Positions 44,491 through 56,044 are shown, counted from the first letter of the stretch. The stretch is DNA of 64,000 nt from Acanthaster planci (GCF_001949145.1 NW_019091357.1:2152114-2216113); one strand, 5' to 3'. Notes: generated from the sequence alone by a model not told the origin. Program-made: numbers and translations.

Positions 44491-47400
44491 GTAAAGAACA
44501 AATGTAATGTCTACATGCAGGGGTTTTTTTTTGGAGGGGGGGGCCTCTCAACTAATCCGAGGACACGTCATTGCGGTGGAATCAGACTCACGTGTGTGCT
44601 CTTAGAATTGAGGCATGGCAAGTCATATTAGCCAGAGGAAGAGGCATTATATGCACTGTGCACGTGCCACCTGAGTGCAAGTGTGATGCCACCTGCTGCG
44701 CTGTAACAACTTCCATTCTAGTCACTGATTTCATGCGAGATGCTACTTGCCCTTTCACCCTTGGAAGAATTTGCAATCAAGCCACAAAATTCAAACTTCT
44801 TGCAAGTGAGCAGGTATGGTGCTTTGGCGTGGTAATGGGATTCGTTGGGATGCAGTAGGATGCCGGAGGAAACCTCAATGACTTTTCACCCCATTTCGAC
44901 GGGCAGTTTTGGTGAGGGAAAATTCCTGACCCCTCGACAGTCCCTTTACTGCACTAGAATCCAGTGGATTATTCTTTTGGACTTGAAAACTTTTAAGCCA
45001 GACTCAGCTCCATATGAAGTGGCTTTAATATCCCCCAAACCTGTCTACATTATATGCAGTGAGTTTTAATGAATTGGAAAGTTAAAAAATGAGGAGCCCG
45101 CCGAAAAGAACCAAAAAAAAAAACAAGGAAGGCTGTGAATCTGGCAATTTGTTTGTAACATTGCTTCATATGTTGTATTTTGATTTTTGAGCTACCTTTA
45201 CACAAACGGTGACTGCATGTATGTTTCTATTGATTGATTGTAGAGGCTCCCAATAGAAGCTTTTCATGGTAGCCATCTTGTAGGGCACTTCTTTTGTTTC
45301 ACAGGGAAACCTCCTTTGTGCATACCCAGTGGAACTAAAACAATGGCCTGCAAGATGGCAGCCATGCAAACCCTCTATTGGTGTCTGCTCACTTATTTTT
45401 GTCCATGTTTGATGCGGTGATTGATTGGTTGTACATTTTGACAGGTGCTGCCTATGCTCAGTTTCTCGACTTGCTCTTCCCAGGGGCAAACATCAACTTG
45501 AAAAAGATCAAATTCAACTCGAAGCTAGAGCATGAATACATCACAAACTGGAAGTACGTTCAGAGCATCTTCAAAAAAGCCGGCATTGATAAAGTAAGTT
45601 GTATCTGTTTAAAATGAAAAGAAAACAAAAACAACATGATTTTTTTTTTAAAGTCAAAAACAAAAGAACTCCTTCAAACCCTAACCAAACCCTAATCTTG
45701 AAATCTCTCCTCTCCAAAGGTAATACCCATAGACAAACTGATCAAGGGCAAATTCCAGGATAACTTTGAGTTCATCCAGTGGTTCAAGAAGTTCTTTGAT
45801 GCCAACTATGAGGGACGGGAATACGACCCTATTGCTGCAAGGGCAGGACAGGGCGTCAAAGCAGGCACGGGGGCAGCGCCCGTCAGGAAGGCTCCTCCAT
45901 CGCAAAGACCTGCACGTAAGTGGCCAGACAAGAGTCGTGCGATAAACCCTGACCGCCAAGTGTTTTTTTTGTGCCAGCATTTAAAATTTAGGGTACTAAA
46001 TTTGCCTCGAATAGACCAGTTGCGCCCGCTAAGTTACAGAGACCTGCGTTCCAACATGCATCCACAAAGCCTTATAAATGTGTTTGTCATGAATAACTTA
46101 CACATGTACTTGGTGCCCAGAAGACGCCAGCACATGTTTCCATCTAACACCCTCTTATCCCTTTGAAATCCGCTCACACTGATCCATGTTGTGTTTTGGG
46201 GTAAGCTTGAGGCTTTTGGATCCAGCTGTAGCAAAAGGAGGGGGGGTAGACGTCATGTTATACTGGTAATTTTGTTCAAGTACCTGCCATTGTCTAGCAT
46301 ACGCTTTCAGTGTTGGGTTGGGTGCATTTTGGAAGGTTCCATAGTGAAAGTGATGTTTGGAGCAAGGCTGTCTGGCAGTTTGTTCTTTGAGGGGTATCAG
46401 TTGATGTGGTTTGCCAAGTGAGGTCTCATTTTGCTGATAGTTTGTATCTAAACATCTTTGAAAAAGCCATTTGCGAGATTCTGAAAGTAAAAGTTTGCCT
46501 TTGAGAGTTTGTTCGCTTTTCAAAGACTTCGTTTACCGTCAAGGTCTTTTATTATATTTGTCATAACGCAACCCTGCTGTTGTATTCTGTGAATGTGTAA
46601 TAACTGTAAGTCTGCGTTGAACTGAATGTCTTGAATGTGTCTGTGTTGATTTAGTACCCGAGCCAAGAGTTTCGCCTAAAAAGCCGGTTGTTGCCGTAGG
46701 TAACGCAATCAGAATTTCAGAACAACAGTTCTGATGTCTCACTTTTTGGCCCTTTGCACTTTTTATTTTGATGCGATGGTGAAGATTCACTAACAAGATG
46801 TCGTTGTTGTCTTAATGCTAACCTTGCGACTCGTAGAAGGGGAATTTCGTAAGTAGAATCATTAATATTTCCAAATAGGTCACTTGGGAGACATTTTGTG
46901 GTAAATTTTTCAACATTAGGGAGACATCGGTCTAATGCTCCAACTACCAAAAGGCGGAAAATTTTTATTGTCCACATTTTGAGAGATGATAGATTAGGGT
47001 CTGAAAGGAAAACATGCAAAGTTTGGTTAAGATTGGATTAGGGAATATTGAATTATGGGACGGTAAAGTTTGAAAAATTTTGTGCATGTTGCTATGGCAA
47101 TGTCTCCCAAGTGACCCATTTTCGGTAATAATAATTATGGTTATTATTTGCATTGTGGCGATGGTTGTTAACAACTACAAGTACATATACATGTATGGTA
47201 ACCATGTTGCTCTCATGGGAAGGCACACATGCATACACATACAAAATGTCATGTCAGTACTTCCGAGGTCGGAAATACTTCCTTATATGGACGCCGCTTG
47301 ACACCTTGTGCCCAAACCCTTAGGGACTTGGCCTGAAAAATTTGAAGTGTTGTTTTTTTTACGTGAATACCTCAATATTTTGCCCGCTAAATTTGACTTT

Positions 47401-50400
47401 TTAGGTCATGAAATTGCTTTCAGATGGCTACTAGGTGACTGTAGGAAAAAAGTAGTGGCGTTTGTGTATGGAATTCTTTCCTTGAGGTCGGTTAAGACTT
47501 AGCCCACAATTACAAAGAAGGTTTCTTGTATCCACCGGGGCGCTGTCAGGCAAACCATCAATGTGACCTCAGCAAGCTGAGTGTATAGGTCTATGTGCTA
47601 ACAAATGGAAGGATCGCTTTCAAGAAGTTCTGCCAATGACCTCCAGTGTTCCTGGGCGAAGACATACATTGTAACATGACGGGGGTAACTTTACAGCATC
47701 AGCCTATGGACATGACCCTAGCCGTGCTTCACGAAATCTACATCTTTGTAATTAGCATAACAACCTGAAGTTGAGGCCAGTGACTTGTTGCAGCTCAGGG
47801 AATTAATTATGCTCCAGTGTGGATGTACATGTGTCACTCTTGTCAATTTCTGTTAAGATTACCATTTCTGTGTATATCTGTGCCCAACCCCCCCCCCACC
47901 CCGGTATACCACACACAGTCATGTTTGACCACGCCACAGAGGAGGCATTGTGTTTACTGTTGTTCCTGTAACACTTCCCCCATAGGCTTGGACGGTATTG
48001 CATTTTTAAAAAATACTTTTCGTAAAAAGCAACTTTGATATTCACTAATACTGCCGTATTCTCTGAAGTGAGATATTAAGTGCGTGTCATCGAAAAGCAA
48101 CAGCGATAAGCAGCAACATTCACTTGGAATGCTGACAACTACCGCTGACTTCCAGTCGGACTCTAACAGCTTCATGTACGCCAAAAACACAAATACAATG
48201 ACGGGGGAGGGGAGGGGAGGGGACAATGAAACTTCAAAGGCTTTTGGCTGCTGGGTTGGCCGGTGGTTCACGTTTCATGTTTCCAAGTCCCAGTCACAAT
48301 GCAGATATGACGCTAGATGAAATCTACCACCAAAACAATTGAGTGAAATACGACAATGCGGTGGTTTTTCCTTTCTTTTCAAAGCACATTAGCAAGAATA
48401 CCATGATATCAAAATTCCATTACAGATCACCAGTTGGTAGTTTTCAGTGTTGAAAAAAGGCCACTATTCGGTAATACCGAAATATCGTTCAAGCCTACTT
48501 CCCCATAGACAAGGCAGGGACACTAACCAGACAGGAAAATGCCCCAGGGAGATTTTGTGAGGTCCCCTCATGTTTGTATAACCCCCTTCCCCACCCTTTC
48601 ATCCACCCATCACTTGCCAATTATTGTAACCACAACCCTTGTTCATCAGTGGGCTAATTTGCTAAATGTACCATAGGTCTTTGATCAGTTAATAATTTCC
48701 TTTTTGGTTACAGTTTCAATTAATCAAAGAGCCAATTTTTTATTCAAGGGGCTAATTTTCATCTACCTGTCAAGTTTTATCAACAGTTCTCTGCTGAGAC
48801 TGTTATAAAGAAATATTGTTACTCTGGTGTGTCCTTACAATGCATGCCATCCTCTACAAATCATTCCTTGTGTTCATCATACATTTTTTTTATCAAGTTT
48901 CTTTCCTGAAATTTGTCAGAAGCCGTCGCCCATTCCCTAGCACCTTGTTAGAGGGAAGCCTTCATTTTCACAGTGTGGGTTCTGATCAATCAAATTGACA
49001 AAACGTAACTGGATGAATGGACGCAGTGATTGATCAGTAGAACGGCAGCCGCAAGCCAAATCGTTAATGCCCTGCTGCTCTTTTGTTTTGCCCTCATGCC
49101 ATCAGAGCCTAGGGCGGCGCGGCCTGCAGCCCAGAGGGTGGGCCCGGCTGGCGGAGGGGCAATGAGAAACAACAACCAGGAGGCCAGGGAGAACGTGGAA
49201 GTCGCTGAGCTTAAACTGAAGGTCAGAAATGAGAAATACATGTACCTCAGTCTTATAGACCCCCCCCAGGGCTCCGTTTCCTTCCTGTCTTGAAGACAGA
49301 ATGACTGATGTATCAGTTACTCGCATTAGTTCATCCAGGTTGGTTGGTTTGGTTTATTTCCATTCATCTCAGTAAAGACAGTAAAGAGATGTTTCAATAC
49401 AATACAAGTCGTGAATGGTGGAGGCTGGCAGAAAGCACCTGCCTGTCTTTGGCCATGCCCCCCCCAATGTATTTTTTTAAGTCCTGTGAAAAAAATTTGT
49501 ATTTTTCAAGAATGTGTAATTTAGAATTTGAGATGCAGCTATTTTCACGCCGTTTCTTTTTCCACAACTGCATTTCTGCATGTTGTGCCATTTCAGATAG
49601 GTTTGTATGAAAACAGTTTTGATTTTTTTTATTCAAGTTGAAAGTACTTAAAAAGGTGCATCTTGTACTCCGACCGTTTTGAAAAAGATCAGTGCCGTAA
49701 TTTGTGAGCCCCCCATTTCCTTGCCTTTCCAAATCCAGGCTTGGAGTTTCTAACGATAGTGAAAAGATACAGATTCATATAAAGCTGATCATGAGTTCAT
49801 TATGATTCATGGGCTGTAGTCACCTTTGTTATGTTCCTCAGGTGCATAATAGTCATAGACGGTCAATTGGATCAGTTAGTTTGACAGTAGAACCCCCTGC
49901 CTGTCAAGGTTGGTTGCAATCACTGGTCATCAGCAGCTTGTCACATTATTAGGCACAGCGGGGAACCAGGACATCCAAGGATATGATGGCATTTGATCAT
50001 AATTGTCCTAGGGACATGGGCACTTGATGGAACTCTATCAAGTGACAACCATCTGGCTTTTCTACCATTCAAAACATTGCAACCAACCAAGGCTGGAAAG
50101 GAAAATAATCAGTTCCCTTTTATTAATATGTGAACTTGTACTGCCGTGGCCAGTGGGTCTACAGGGAACAAGACAGACCATGGCAATAACATCACCTCAC
50201 AATAAACCTCTATTATCAGAGGTGTGAGGTACAGCATGTTGCCAACAAGTGATCTGTGTCACTAACAGGTTGTGCCAGTCAATTAACGTAGTTTGTTTTT
50301 TTTCTGTCCGTTTTGATGTCTTCCTGCCAGGTTAACGAGACAGAGATTGCGATAGCCAGCCTAGAAAAGGAGAGGGATTTCTACTTTGAGAAGTTGAGGA

Positions 50401-53400
50401 ACATCGAGGTTATATGCCAAGAGCCTGACAGTGAGGAAATACCCTGCGTTAAAAGAATACTGGAAATCCTCTACGCGACTGAGGTAGGGCAAACTCACGC
50501 CAGTGCTGTGGTTGAAAACCCTTTAAGGCCAGCATCGCAAGACCATCACAGGACCTACACAAACTCTCCAGTCTGAATTCAAGAGACAAGGATTCCGTTG
50601 TCATTGTTCACCCTGTTAACGGACCTTCCCCATGAAATATGCAAAATGAGACGGGTGCGTGGGCGCTTCTACCACTGGTTGGCAAGCGCGGCCGTCAACG
50701 CTGTTGGCAGTATGGGAGAGCTGCTGTCACCATAACCTGGCATGTTGAAGGCCAATCAAAATCGTATGACAGCCGCTGTCCAATACTTAAGCATGTTTTT
50801 CTTGAAAGTAAGTGAAGTTTTCTGTGTCTTTAGGTTGGAAAGTAACAATTCCTTGTCTTTAAGTTTGGCACTCGTGGTACAGAAATGGCTGCGCGTACAT
50901 GGAGATTTGTATTGGTATGTCATAGATTTAACCCCTTCGCTACAGAGGACTGCTACTACAGCACCTTTGTGTGAGGATTAGTGCATACCACACATACNNN
51001 NNNNNNNNNNNNNNNNNNNNNNNNNNNNNNNNNNNNNNNNNNNNNNNNNNNNNNNNNNNNNNNNNNNNNNNNNNNNNNNNNNNNNNNNNNTACTACAGCC
51101 CAGCAGTCAGGGGTCAAAATAATCCCGCCGTGAAGGGGTTAAGCAACTATGCCCAACCAGTGGAAGTAATGCTCGCATGTGCCTGCCTTATTTGCATATT
51201 TCATGGAAGAGGTGCATTTTGACTGGTCTTTGTGACAGATCTTGTGTCTGGTCTTGCGACTGGTCTTTTGACGGTCTCGACTGCAGCACTGACTCCCACC
51301 CAAGTCATTTGGTCGGTCTTCTGTCTCTCCTCTTTCTTCCATTGTCTCATTTTCCTGCTGAATTTCTTCCTCATGCTCCTGGCAGAGCCGCTGTTTCTGT
51401 TTCTTTCGATGAGCCTTAAAAAAAGTGCAAAGAATATGCCCTCGGTTTCCTGCACAGTGGAGGATTTCGTAGGGTTTCTAGAAACTTTCTGGCCCAAAAT
51501 GCAAACAAAGGAGAATTAGATTCAGTAAGGCCTTCGGGACTTTTTTCTGTGACTGTGTCTTTGAATCGTTCACTGTCCGTGAGAAAGAAGCGAGTGGTGC
51601 TTGTCTTTGAACTTGTCAGCAATCGGGACACGAAGATGCCTCGGTCGTTAAGTCTTTAATCCGTTGACAGACCAGTGTACAAAACTCGGTTGTGAGATTT
51701 GGACAGATCTTGGGCAGTTTAAGTAAAAGACAGGCTCATTTTGCACAATGACTGGCACTCACCTGAAGTTGGCAATGTTTGTCAGTTTTTGCCTCACAGT
51801 TTTTATGCAGTAGGCCAAATGCTGAAATAATTCAGCCATCAAGCTGCCTAACTTTGACTGAATCTTGAGCGTGCCTAAACCTGTGTGACACCGTTGCATG
51901 TCCAGGGATTTGGTCAAAGAATTTGCTCACCTTCAAGACTGGCCATCCGTCTTCCCTTTACCATCTCGCGCTCACTTTCTCTGACCCGTTCTCTTTTCTT
52001 CCGCTGCATCTTCCCGCTGCTCTCTCCGTGCCGTTCGGTCGGCTGTCTGGCCAGGACGGCTTTGCACCGCCCGAGGACTTTGAGGATGACACTGTCAGCG
52101 ACCCGGGGAGCTACGACGATCACGCTGACCAGTACTAAAGGGGTCAGGGTACACACTGGTTCACCCGTCCATCTCTTTTGTGTTGGCAGTCGGGTCCTCT
52201 CAAATCACAAGCTGGCCAGTCCCGAGTCTAGCCACGGACTGTTCGGATGACATGCTGCGGAGGCATTTCTTTGTTAGTCCGCGCGACTCGTGGCCAGACT
52301 GGTGGTCGACTTGCGACTTGACTTGTGACGGACTCGGCTTCAATTCTGGTCATCTTGCTTGCTCTTTGTCATTATTTTATTCATAGGTTTTTTTTTTGTT
52401 CATCTAGTTGCGCATAATTCAAATTCGAACCTTTCTTCCTTATCTCTATCCCCTTGTCAATGAAAAGCTGTTTTTCATTTGAAGAATAAATATGAATTAA
52501 CACTTCCTTATGTAACTCGTGGTTTTCATTACCCCCATAACAAAAACTCAAGTAATCGCACACTAGCTACATGCGGTTTCCCTTCTTAACATCAGTGGTT
52601 TTGAATTTTGGAAAAGGGAAACTCTTCAATTCTTCTGTCACTCTGACCCTGTGTTGCATGTCAGTGATTGTAAGTTAATCATTGACAGTAAGTCAAATCA
52701 AATATATCGTAAAACAACATAGAACTGTCAATCGATTTTAGTACTTGAGTCAGTCAAATGTAACTCGGGTAGTATTCTTTAAATCTGTGGGGAAAAAAGA
52801 GCCCCACTGTAATAGGAATCTTCAATAAACCTTTTCAAACAGTTTCCTTTTTAGCAGAGAAGGGGCTCTCTGATGTATTAACCTCCCCAAATCTAATCCA
52901 ATATAAAAACCCATCTCCTCATCTCCAACCTTGACGCTAAGAGGCTTATGTCCTTGGTGTCTACTGTGTCAGTACAAGCGCGGTTGTCGAGTCATTCTTT
53001 ATCTCAAAAGCCGAAGTGGATATATGAATATTGACTCCCTGTAGCTTTTCATTTTTATAATGTCTCTTTTCTAGAAGTCCATCTCCATTCTCAACCTGCT
53101 TCATTGTAGCCCAGTTGATGAACGAAAACCCTTTTTTTTTCACAGTTTTTAGCGAATGTGTGGTGCATATCGGCCATTGTTTTTCTCATCCATGTTGTAT
53201 TGATCTGTGCTTCCATGCTGTACCTGAGACGTAGAGGAATCCTTTTGTTTTTCATGTGGTAGCTGTTAGCTATGATTTGCAAAAGTGTAAAAGAAAATTG
53301 TCGAAAGGTGCCGATTGCAAAAAGGTATTTCGTGCACACATGTATGTTTGTACCTTCTTTGCAGCAGACTGGATCCGTGTCCTGCAGAAGAAATGCTTGC

Positions 53401-54551
53401 GATTGCCTGCTTATAATTTATATGTTGCCGCCCTGTATTTGTGAACTTGCAAAAGTTTCATGTAGTTGAATTTGACCTGAATCTTTGCTTGACAGACTCC
53501 GGGTGTAAGAGGGAGAGTATGCAATTGCTTCATTAATGAGAAAAGATGCCCCTTATTGGAAGCACACCGTGTGCACGTACTAGTTCATGCATGCGCGGTG
53601 TAAAGCACATGCCCATGATTTTCGTCACGATGCGCACAAACCAGTTGGGCGGTGGTTTGAGTGCCGGGCATGAGCTGCAGCAGTATTTAAAAGTCGGTCA
53701 GCTCTGTCGCTTTGTCACTTGTACTCGGCGCCTAAGTACAGAACCCTGTTATTTCGCTCATTGTGAAATTTGACTTTAATTTCTCTCTTTTTTCCCCCTT
53801 CATCTTCCATTTTTTTTTTTGTGCTTGTTTGATAGTGGTTGTAAAATATTGAGCTCCTGTAAATACTCCCGCCTTCCCAAGCTAGCTTTGTAAACGTTAC
53901 CAGTCATGTAGCCGAAAATCCAGACACAACAGCTCTGTCCGTAAAATGTTTGTTTGTTTGTGCATCTTGACACCATCTACATGTATTTATTGAGGTGTTG
54001 CTTCTGTGACGGGTCTTGGGGGCAAGAATCCAACACAGTGTGTACTTGGAAAAATGTTTCAATTTTTTTTTGGGGGGGGGGGATTTCTCCATTTCTGAGA
54101 GCAGTTCTGTGGAAAATGGTACATGTGTAGTAATTAGTAATAAACAGGTCCCACTTGCATGTACATTTTTAGTCCGGTGCCACACCTGTCGGTACAATGT
54201 GTTTATGATATAAAATACTCTCAATCTAAGAGCCTGTTTGTTTCAGATCGTGATCAGTGATCCGACGTTGGTTCCCCAGCGCTAGATCCCGCCGAATGGA
54301 TGGTGCGAACCAGCACAGGGATCACTGATCAAGATTCAGATCCGTGTGAAACAAACGGGCCTTGTATCGTCCCGTTCAGATCCACTCTCCAATCTTAATG
54401 GCATGGAAGTTGTCTCTGCTCACTCTGCTGTTTCGTCTGTCTTGTCCAGGATGGCTTTGAGGCACCGGAGGGCGAAGGAGAGGAAGAGGAGCCGGCATAC
54501 TTGGGGGAGGAATGTCTGAATGATGACGGAGACGAAGGCCAATATTATTAA
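44358..54551 (+). CDS. MAPRE: EB1-family microtubule plus-end-tracking protein, two C-terminal isoforms
   Basis: Shared coding exons: 44358-44490, 45445-45593, 45720-45915, 46655-46699, 49106-49221 and 50331-50483 (792 nt, 264 codons). They are followed by either 52055-52138 (291-residue protein) or 54450-54551 (297 residues). All joins are GT-AG and in phase. Domains: calponin-homology domain at residues about 14-115, a basic Ser/Pro linker, then the EB-homology coiled coil with [20 protein letters not shown] at 224-243. In the family, the CH domain reads the GTP-like lattice of growing microtubule ends and the EBH pocket recruits SxIP proteins. Human EB1 is about 268 residues. It could be the ortholog of EB1, EB2 and EB3 together; which one cannot be said from sequence alone. 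Confidence 0.93.
44491..45444 (+). other. EB1 intron after the first coding exon
   Basis: It contains a foldback repeat at 45249-45381 and a G-rich run near 44535. No coding evidence. Confidence 0.7.
45249..45381. repeat. foldback repeat in EB1 intron
   Basis: The left arm CCAATAGAAGCTTTTCATGG then TAGCCATCTTGTAGGG pairs with the right arm CCTGCAAGATGGCAGCCATG then CAAACCCTCTATTGG. The arms are about 36 bp and the loop about 60 bp. It ends 63 bases before the next exon. Confidence 0.6.
45445..45593 (+). CDS. MAPRE: EB1 coding exon 2 (CH domain)
   Basis: It encodes [20 protein letters not shown] and on to FKKAGIDK. It matches the EB1 CH-domain core (AYCQFMDMLFPG, KLEHEYIQNFK). The acceptor is TTTTGACAG and the donor GTAAGT; it ends in phase 0. 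Confidence 0.96.
45720..45915 (+). CDS. MAPRE: EB1 coding exon 3 (end of CH domain, linker)
   Basis: It encodes [40 protein letters not shown], then a Gly/Ala/Pro linker. The [22 protein letters not shown] segment is invariant in EB proteins. The acceptor is TCTCCAAAG and the donor GTAAGT, phase 1. Confidence 0.97.
45916..46654 (+). other. EB1 intron (0.7 kb)
   Basis: No coding or repeat feature was recognised. A minus-strand frame at 46155-46523 is unsupported. Confidence 0.6.
46655..46699 (+). CDS. MAPRE: EB1 coding exon 4 (short linker exon)
   Basis: A 45-base exon encoding [14 protein letters not shown] in phase 1 on both sides, so it can be skipped without a frameshift. The acceptor is TTGATTTAG and the donor GTAACG. 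The basic Ser/Pro composition fits the EB linker, which in the family enhances microtubule binding. Confidence 0.75.
   Translation, partial: YPSQEFRLKSRLLP
46700..49105 (+). other. EB1 intron (2.4 kb)
   Basis: It contains the second dispersed repeat copy at 47289-47481 and a C-rich run near 47890. I see no exon in it. Confidence 0.6.
47289..47481 (+). repeat. dispersed repeat, copy 2
   Basis: A diverged copy of 37953-38179 in the same orientation, sharing the ACGCC-CTTGACACC start and the TGGCGTTTGTG-ATGGAATT end. Confidence 0.5.
49106..49221 (+). CDS. MAPRE: EB1 coding exon 5 (linker to EBH)
   Basis: It encodes [20 protein letters not shown] and then [19 protein letters not shown]. The last part starts the coiled coil (EB1 AELMQQVNVLKLTVEDLEKE region). 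The acceptor is TGCCATCAG and the donor GTCAGA. It ends in phase 0. Confidence 0.87.
49222..50330 (+). other. EB1 intron (1.1 kb)
   Basis: No supported feature. Short frames in both strands around 49300-49730 lack homology. Confidence 0.6.
50331..50483 (+). CDS. MAPRE: EB1 coding exon 6 (EB-homology domain)
   Basis: It encodes 51 residues: [51 protein letters not shown]. The FYF-KLRNIE-ICQ core forms the dimeric four-helix bundle that binds SxIP partners. The acceptor is TTCCTGCCAG and the donor GTAGGG, phase 0. The phase-0 end is compatible with either terminal exon. The intron downstream contains the TTAA-type element and assembly gap at 50938-51142. Confidence 0.97.
50938..51142 (-). mobile_element. 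TTAA-bounded MITE, family A copy 2
   Basis: The reverse complement of 9439-9628: it begins TTAACCCCTTCGCTACAGAG and ends CCGCCGTGAAGGGGTTAA, with near-perfect identity to copy 1 wherever both are readable. The TTAA is present on both sides. The assembly gap occupies its middle, so the collapse or miscall is probably caused by the repeat itself. Confidence 0.6.
50998..51090. other. assembly gap (93 N)
   Basis: A run of N inside family A copy 2. By comparison with copy 1, about 70 bases are expected to be missing. Confidence 0.98.
51143..52054 (+). other. EB1 intron before proximal terminal exon
   Basis: The segment at 51436-51492 resembles 13145-13200 (GTTTCCT-CACAGTG-AGGATTT in both), so it is a dispersed repeat fragment. 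No exon is seen. Confidence 0.5.
52055..52138 (+). CDS. MAPRE: EB1 proximal alternative terminal exon
   Basis: It encodes [20 protein letters not shown] followed by DDHADQY and stop. The acceptor is CTGGCCAG, phase 0. It starts with the same DGF as the distal exon at 54450, so the two are alternatives. It is acidic and ends in Tyr like EB tails, but the residue before Tyr is Gln rather than the usual Glu. Confidence 0.88.
   Translation, partial: DGFAPPEDFEDDTVSDPGSYDDHADQY
52139..52510 (+). other. 3'UTR of the short EB1 isoform
   Basis: It runs from the stop to just past AATAAA at 52485-52490. A further AATAAA occurs at 52824-52829. Confidence 0.5.
52485..52490 (+). terminator. polyadenylation signal AATAAA (proximal EB1 end)
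   Basis: A canonical hexamer about 350 bases after the proximal stop codon, followed by T-rich sequence. Confidence 0.5.
52511..54449 (+). other. region between the two EB1 terminal exons
   Basis: AT-rich non-coding sequence with a foldback element at 54231-54362. It is intron for the long isoform. Short open frames here have no support. Confidence 0.55.
54231..54362. mobile_element. short foldback (MITE-like) element
   Basis: The ends AGCCTGTTTGTTTCA and TGAAACAAACGGGCCT are inverted, followed by paired GATCAGTGATCC and GGATCACTGATC. 132 bp in total. It lies about 90 bases upstream of the distal EB1 terminal exon. Confidence 0.6.
54450..54551 (+). CDS. MAPRE: EB1 distal alternative terminal exon
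   Basis: It encodes [20 protein letters not shown] then [13 protein letters not shown] and stop. The acceptor is TTGTCCAG, phase 0. More acidic than the proximal version and six residues longer. Both start DGF, suggesting exon duplication. The end is QYY, again without the classical EEY. Confidence 0.88.
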   Translation, partial: DGFEAPEGEGEEEEPAYLGEECLNDDGDEGQYY

Positions 54552-56044
54552 ATCAGTCACAATCGCGACAATCACATAGTATGCAGTCCAGACTTAGTGG
54601 TTTTTCTGATGCACGGGCCAGTGTCCAAAACGGAGGCCCAGTTTCAAATTGGGAACGTCCGTTTTTTGTTTTTTTTTGTTTGTTTGTTTTTTTTTTGAGC
54701 CGAGAGCAGTTTACCAATCCAGAATTAGCTGACTGCACTTTCCAACCAAATTATCATGAGACATGCATTGCTTCTAACAGACCTGCCAACATGCCGTACT
54801 CCTTCCTGAGGTCAGGCATTAGCACACAATAGATTAAAATTTTGAATGAACTGAAGGCTCATTTAAATACCTTTCAGGAAGGAGAACGACAAGGTCGGAA
54901 GGTCAGTTGTAAGTGGTCTCCGGCCAACTTTGCTGAGCATTCAGTAGCATCACGGGGGGGGGGTGTACAGGTTGGCAGATTGCAATAGGGTGAACATCTG
55001 ATCGAGCAAAACCGGGCTACTGATAGCAGCAAAAATTGGGACATTGAAAATGGGTTCTCAGTGCTGACGGGGAACAGCAATGCTAATCCCAAGTCCAATT
55101 GGTACGGAGGTCAGTGCTTTGCACTGAATTCACAGGGGAAGAGCAAAGCTCGATGCTTGGCTTATAGCCCTGGACGATCGCTCCCAATGTAGAGCCTCGA
55201 ACTAGTTTCTCAGCCTAATACTTGAGAGCTCAGTGAAGTGTGCCAACACTGACTACCCTGTGAGATCAGCAGCCAATTTGATGCACGTGTTGGCGTTACA
55301 TAACTGGGGCGGACATTCCTTTGCTTTGGTGTAGTTAAGATTTAAGAAAACTTGGTGAAAATACCCCCTTGAACTCTGACCTGTCTTGCTTTTTTGGCAA
55401 CAGATAACCCTTAACGTCAAAATGCCTCTAAACCATGTTCACCAGGGAAGGGAAAACCTGTTTGGAAGTGAATCCACAGAAGGCAGTAGCTGCCTGCACT
55501 GTGTGGACATCTTTTGTTCAGAGGTCCACAAAGTGACTGACACATTTGTGCTCGCCAGCAGGTGGAGCTGCAGAGTTGAAAGTGATTGCCCGTGTAGCAA
55601 ACAAACCAAAAAAAACGAACCAGTCAGAAGTAGTGTGCATTATATGTTAACTTAGCTGGTAACCTGTCTTTGCTGAGCGAATCTTGCCTGTTCTCGATGC
55701 CGTTCAGCTCTAGTCTTTAGAATTGGACCCCCGGGTCTGTAAAAACTGTAACAACAAATTTCTCTTCACGTGTTTGGACTGTGCTTCAAGCAGATTCTTA
55801 AGAGGAAAGTAACTTCATGTCAAAAGGGGTATTGACCGCTAACATATAACAGGAGGAAAACAAATATATCTGCCATGGCTCACTGTACCAGAGTTAATTT
55901 TGGTAATTTTTTTTGACGTTGTAGCTGCTGTTATTAAGTTGTGAAAATTGACAGTGTAAATATTAATTGGGCACTGAAGACGTAAGCAAGAAATGGTCAT
56001 AATTGTACAGTGTTGAGAGAATGGCGATACGAGCGTTTCACGGT

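Noticed and set aside
50484-50576. Read-through extension of EB1 exon 6
   Set aside because: It would add 30 non-acidic residues ([16 protein letters not shown] and on) past a clear donor site; the spliced tails fit the family far better.
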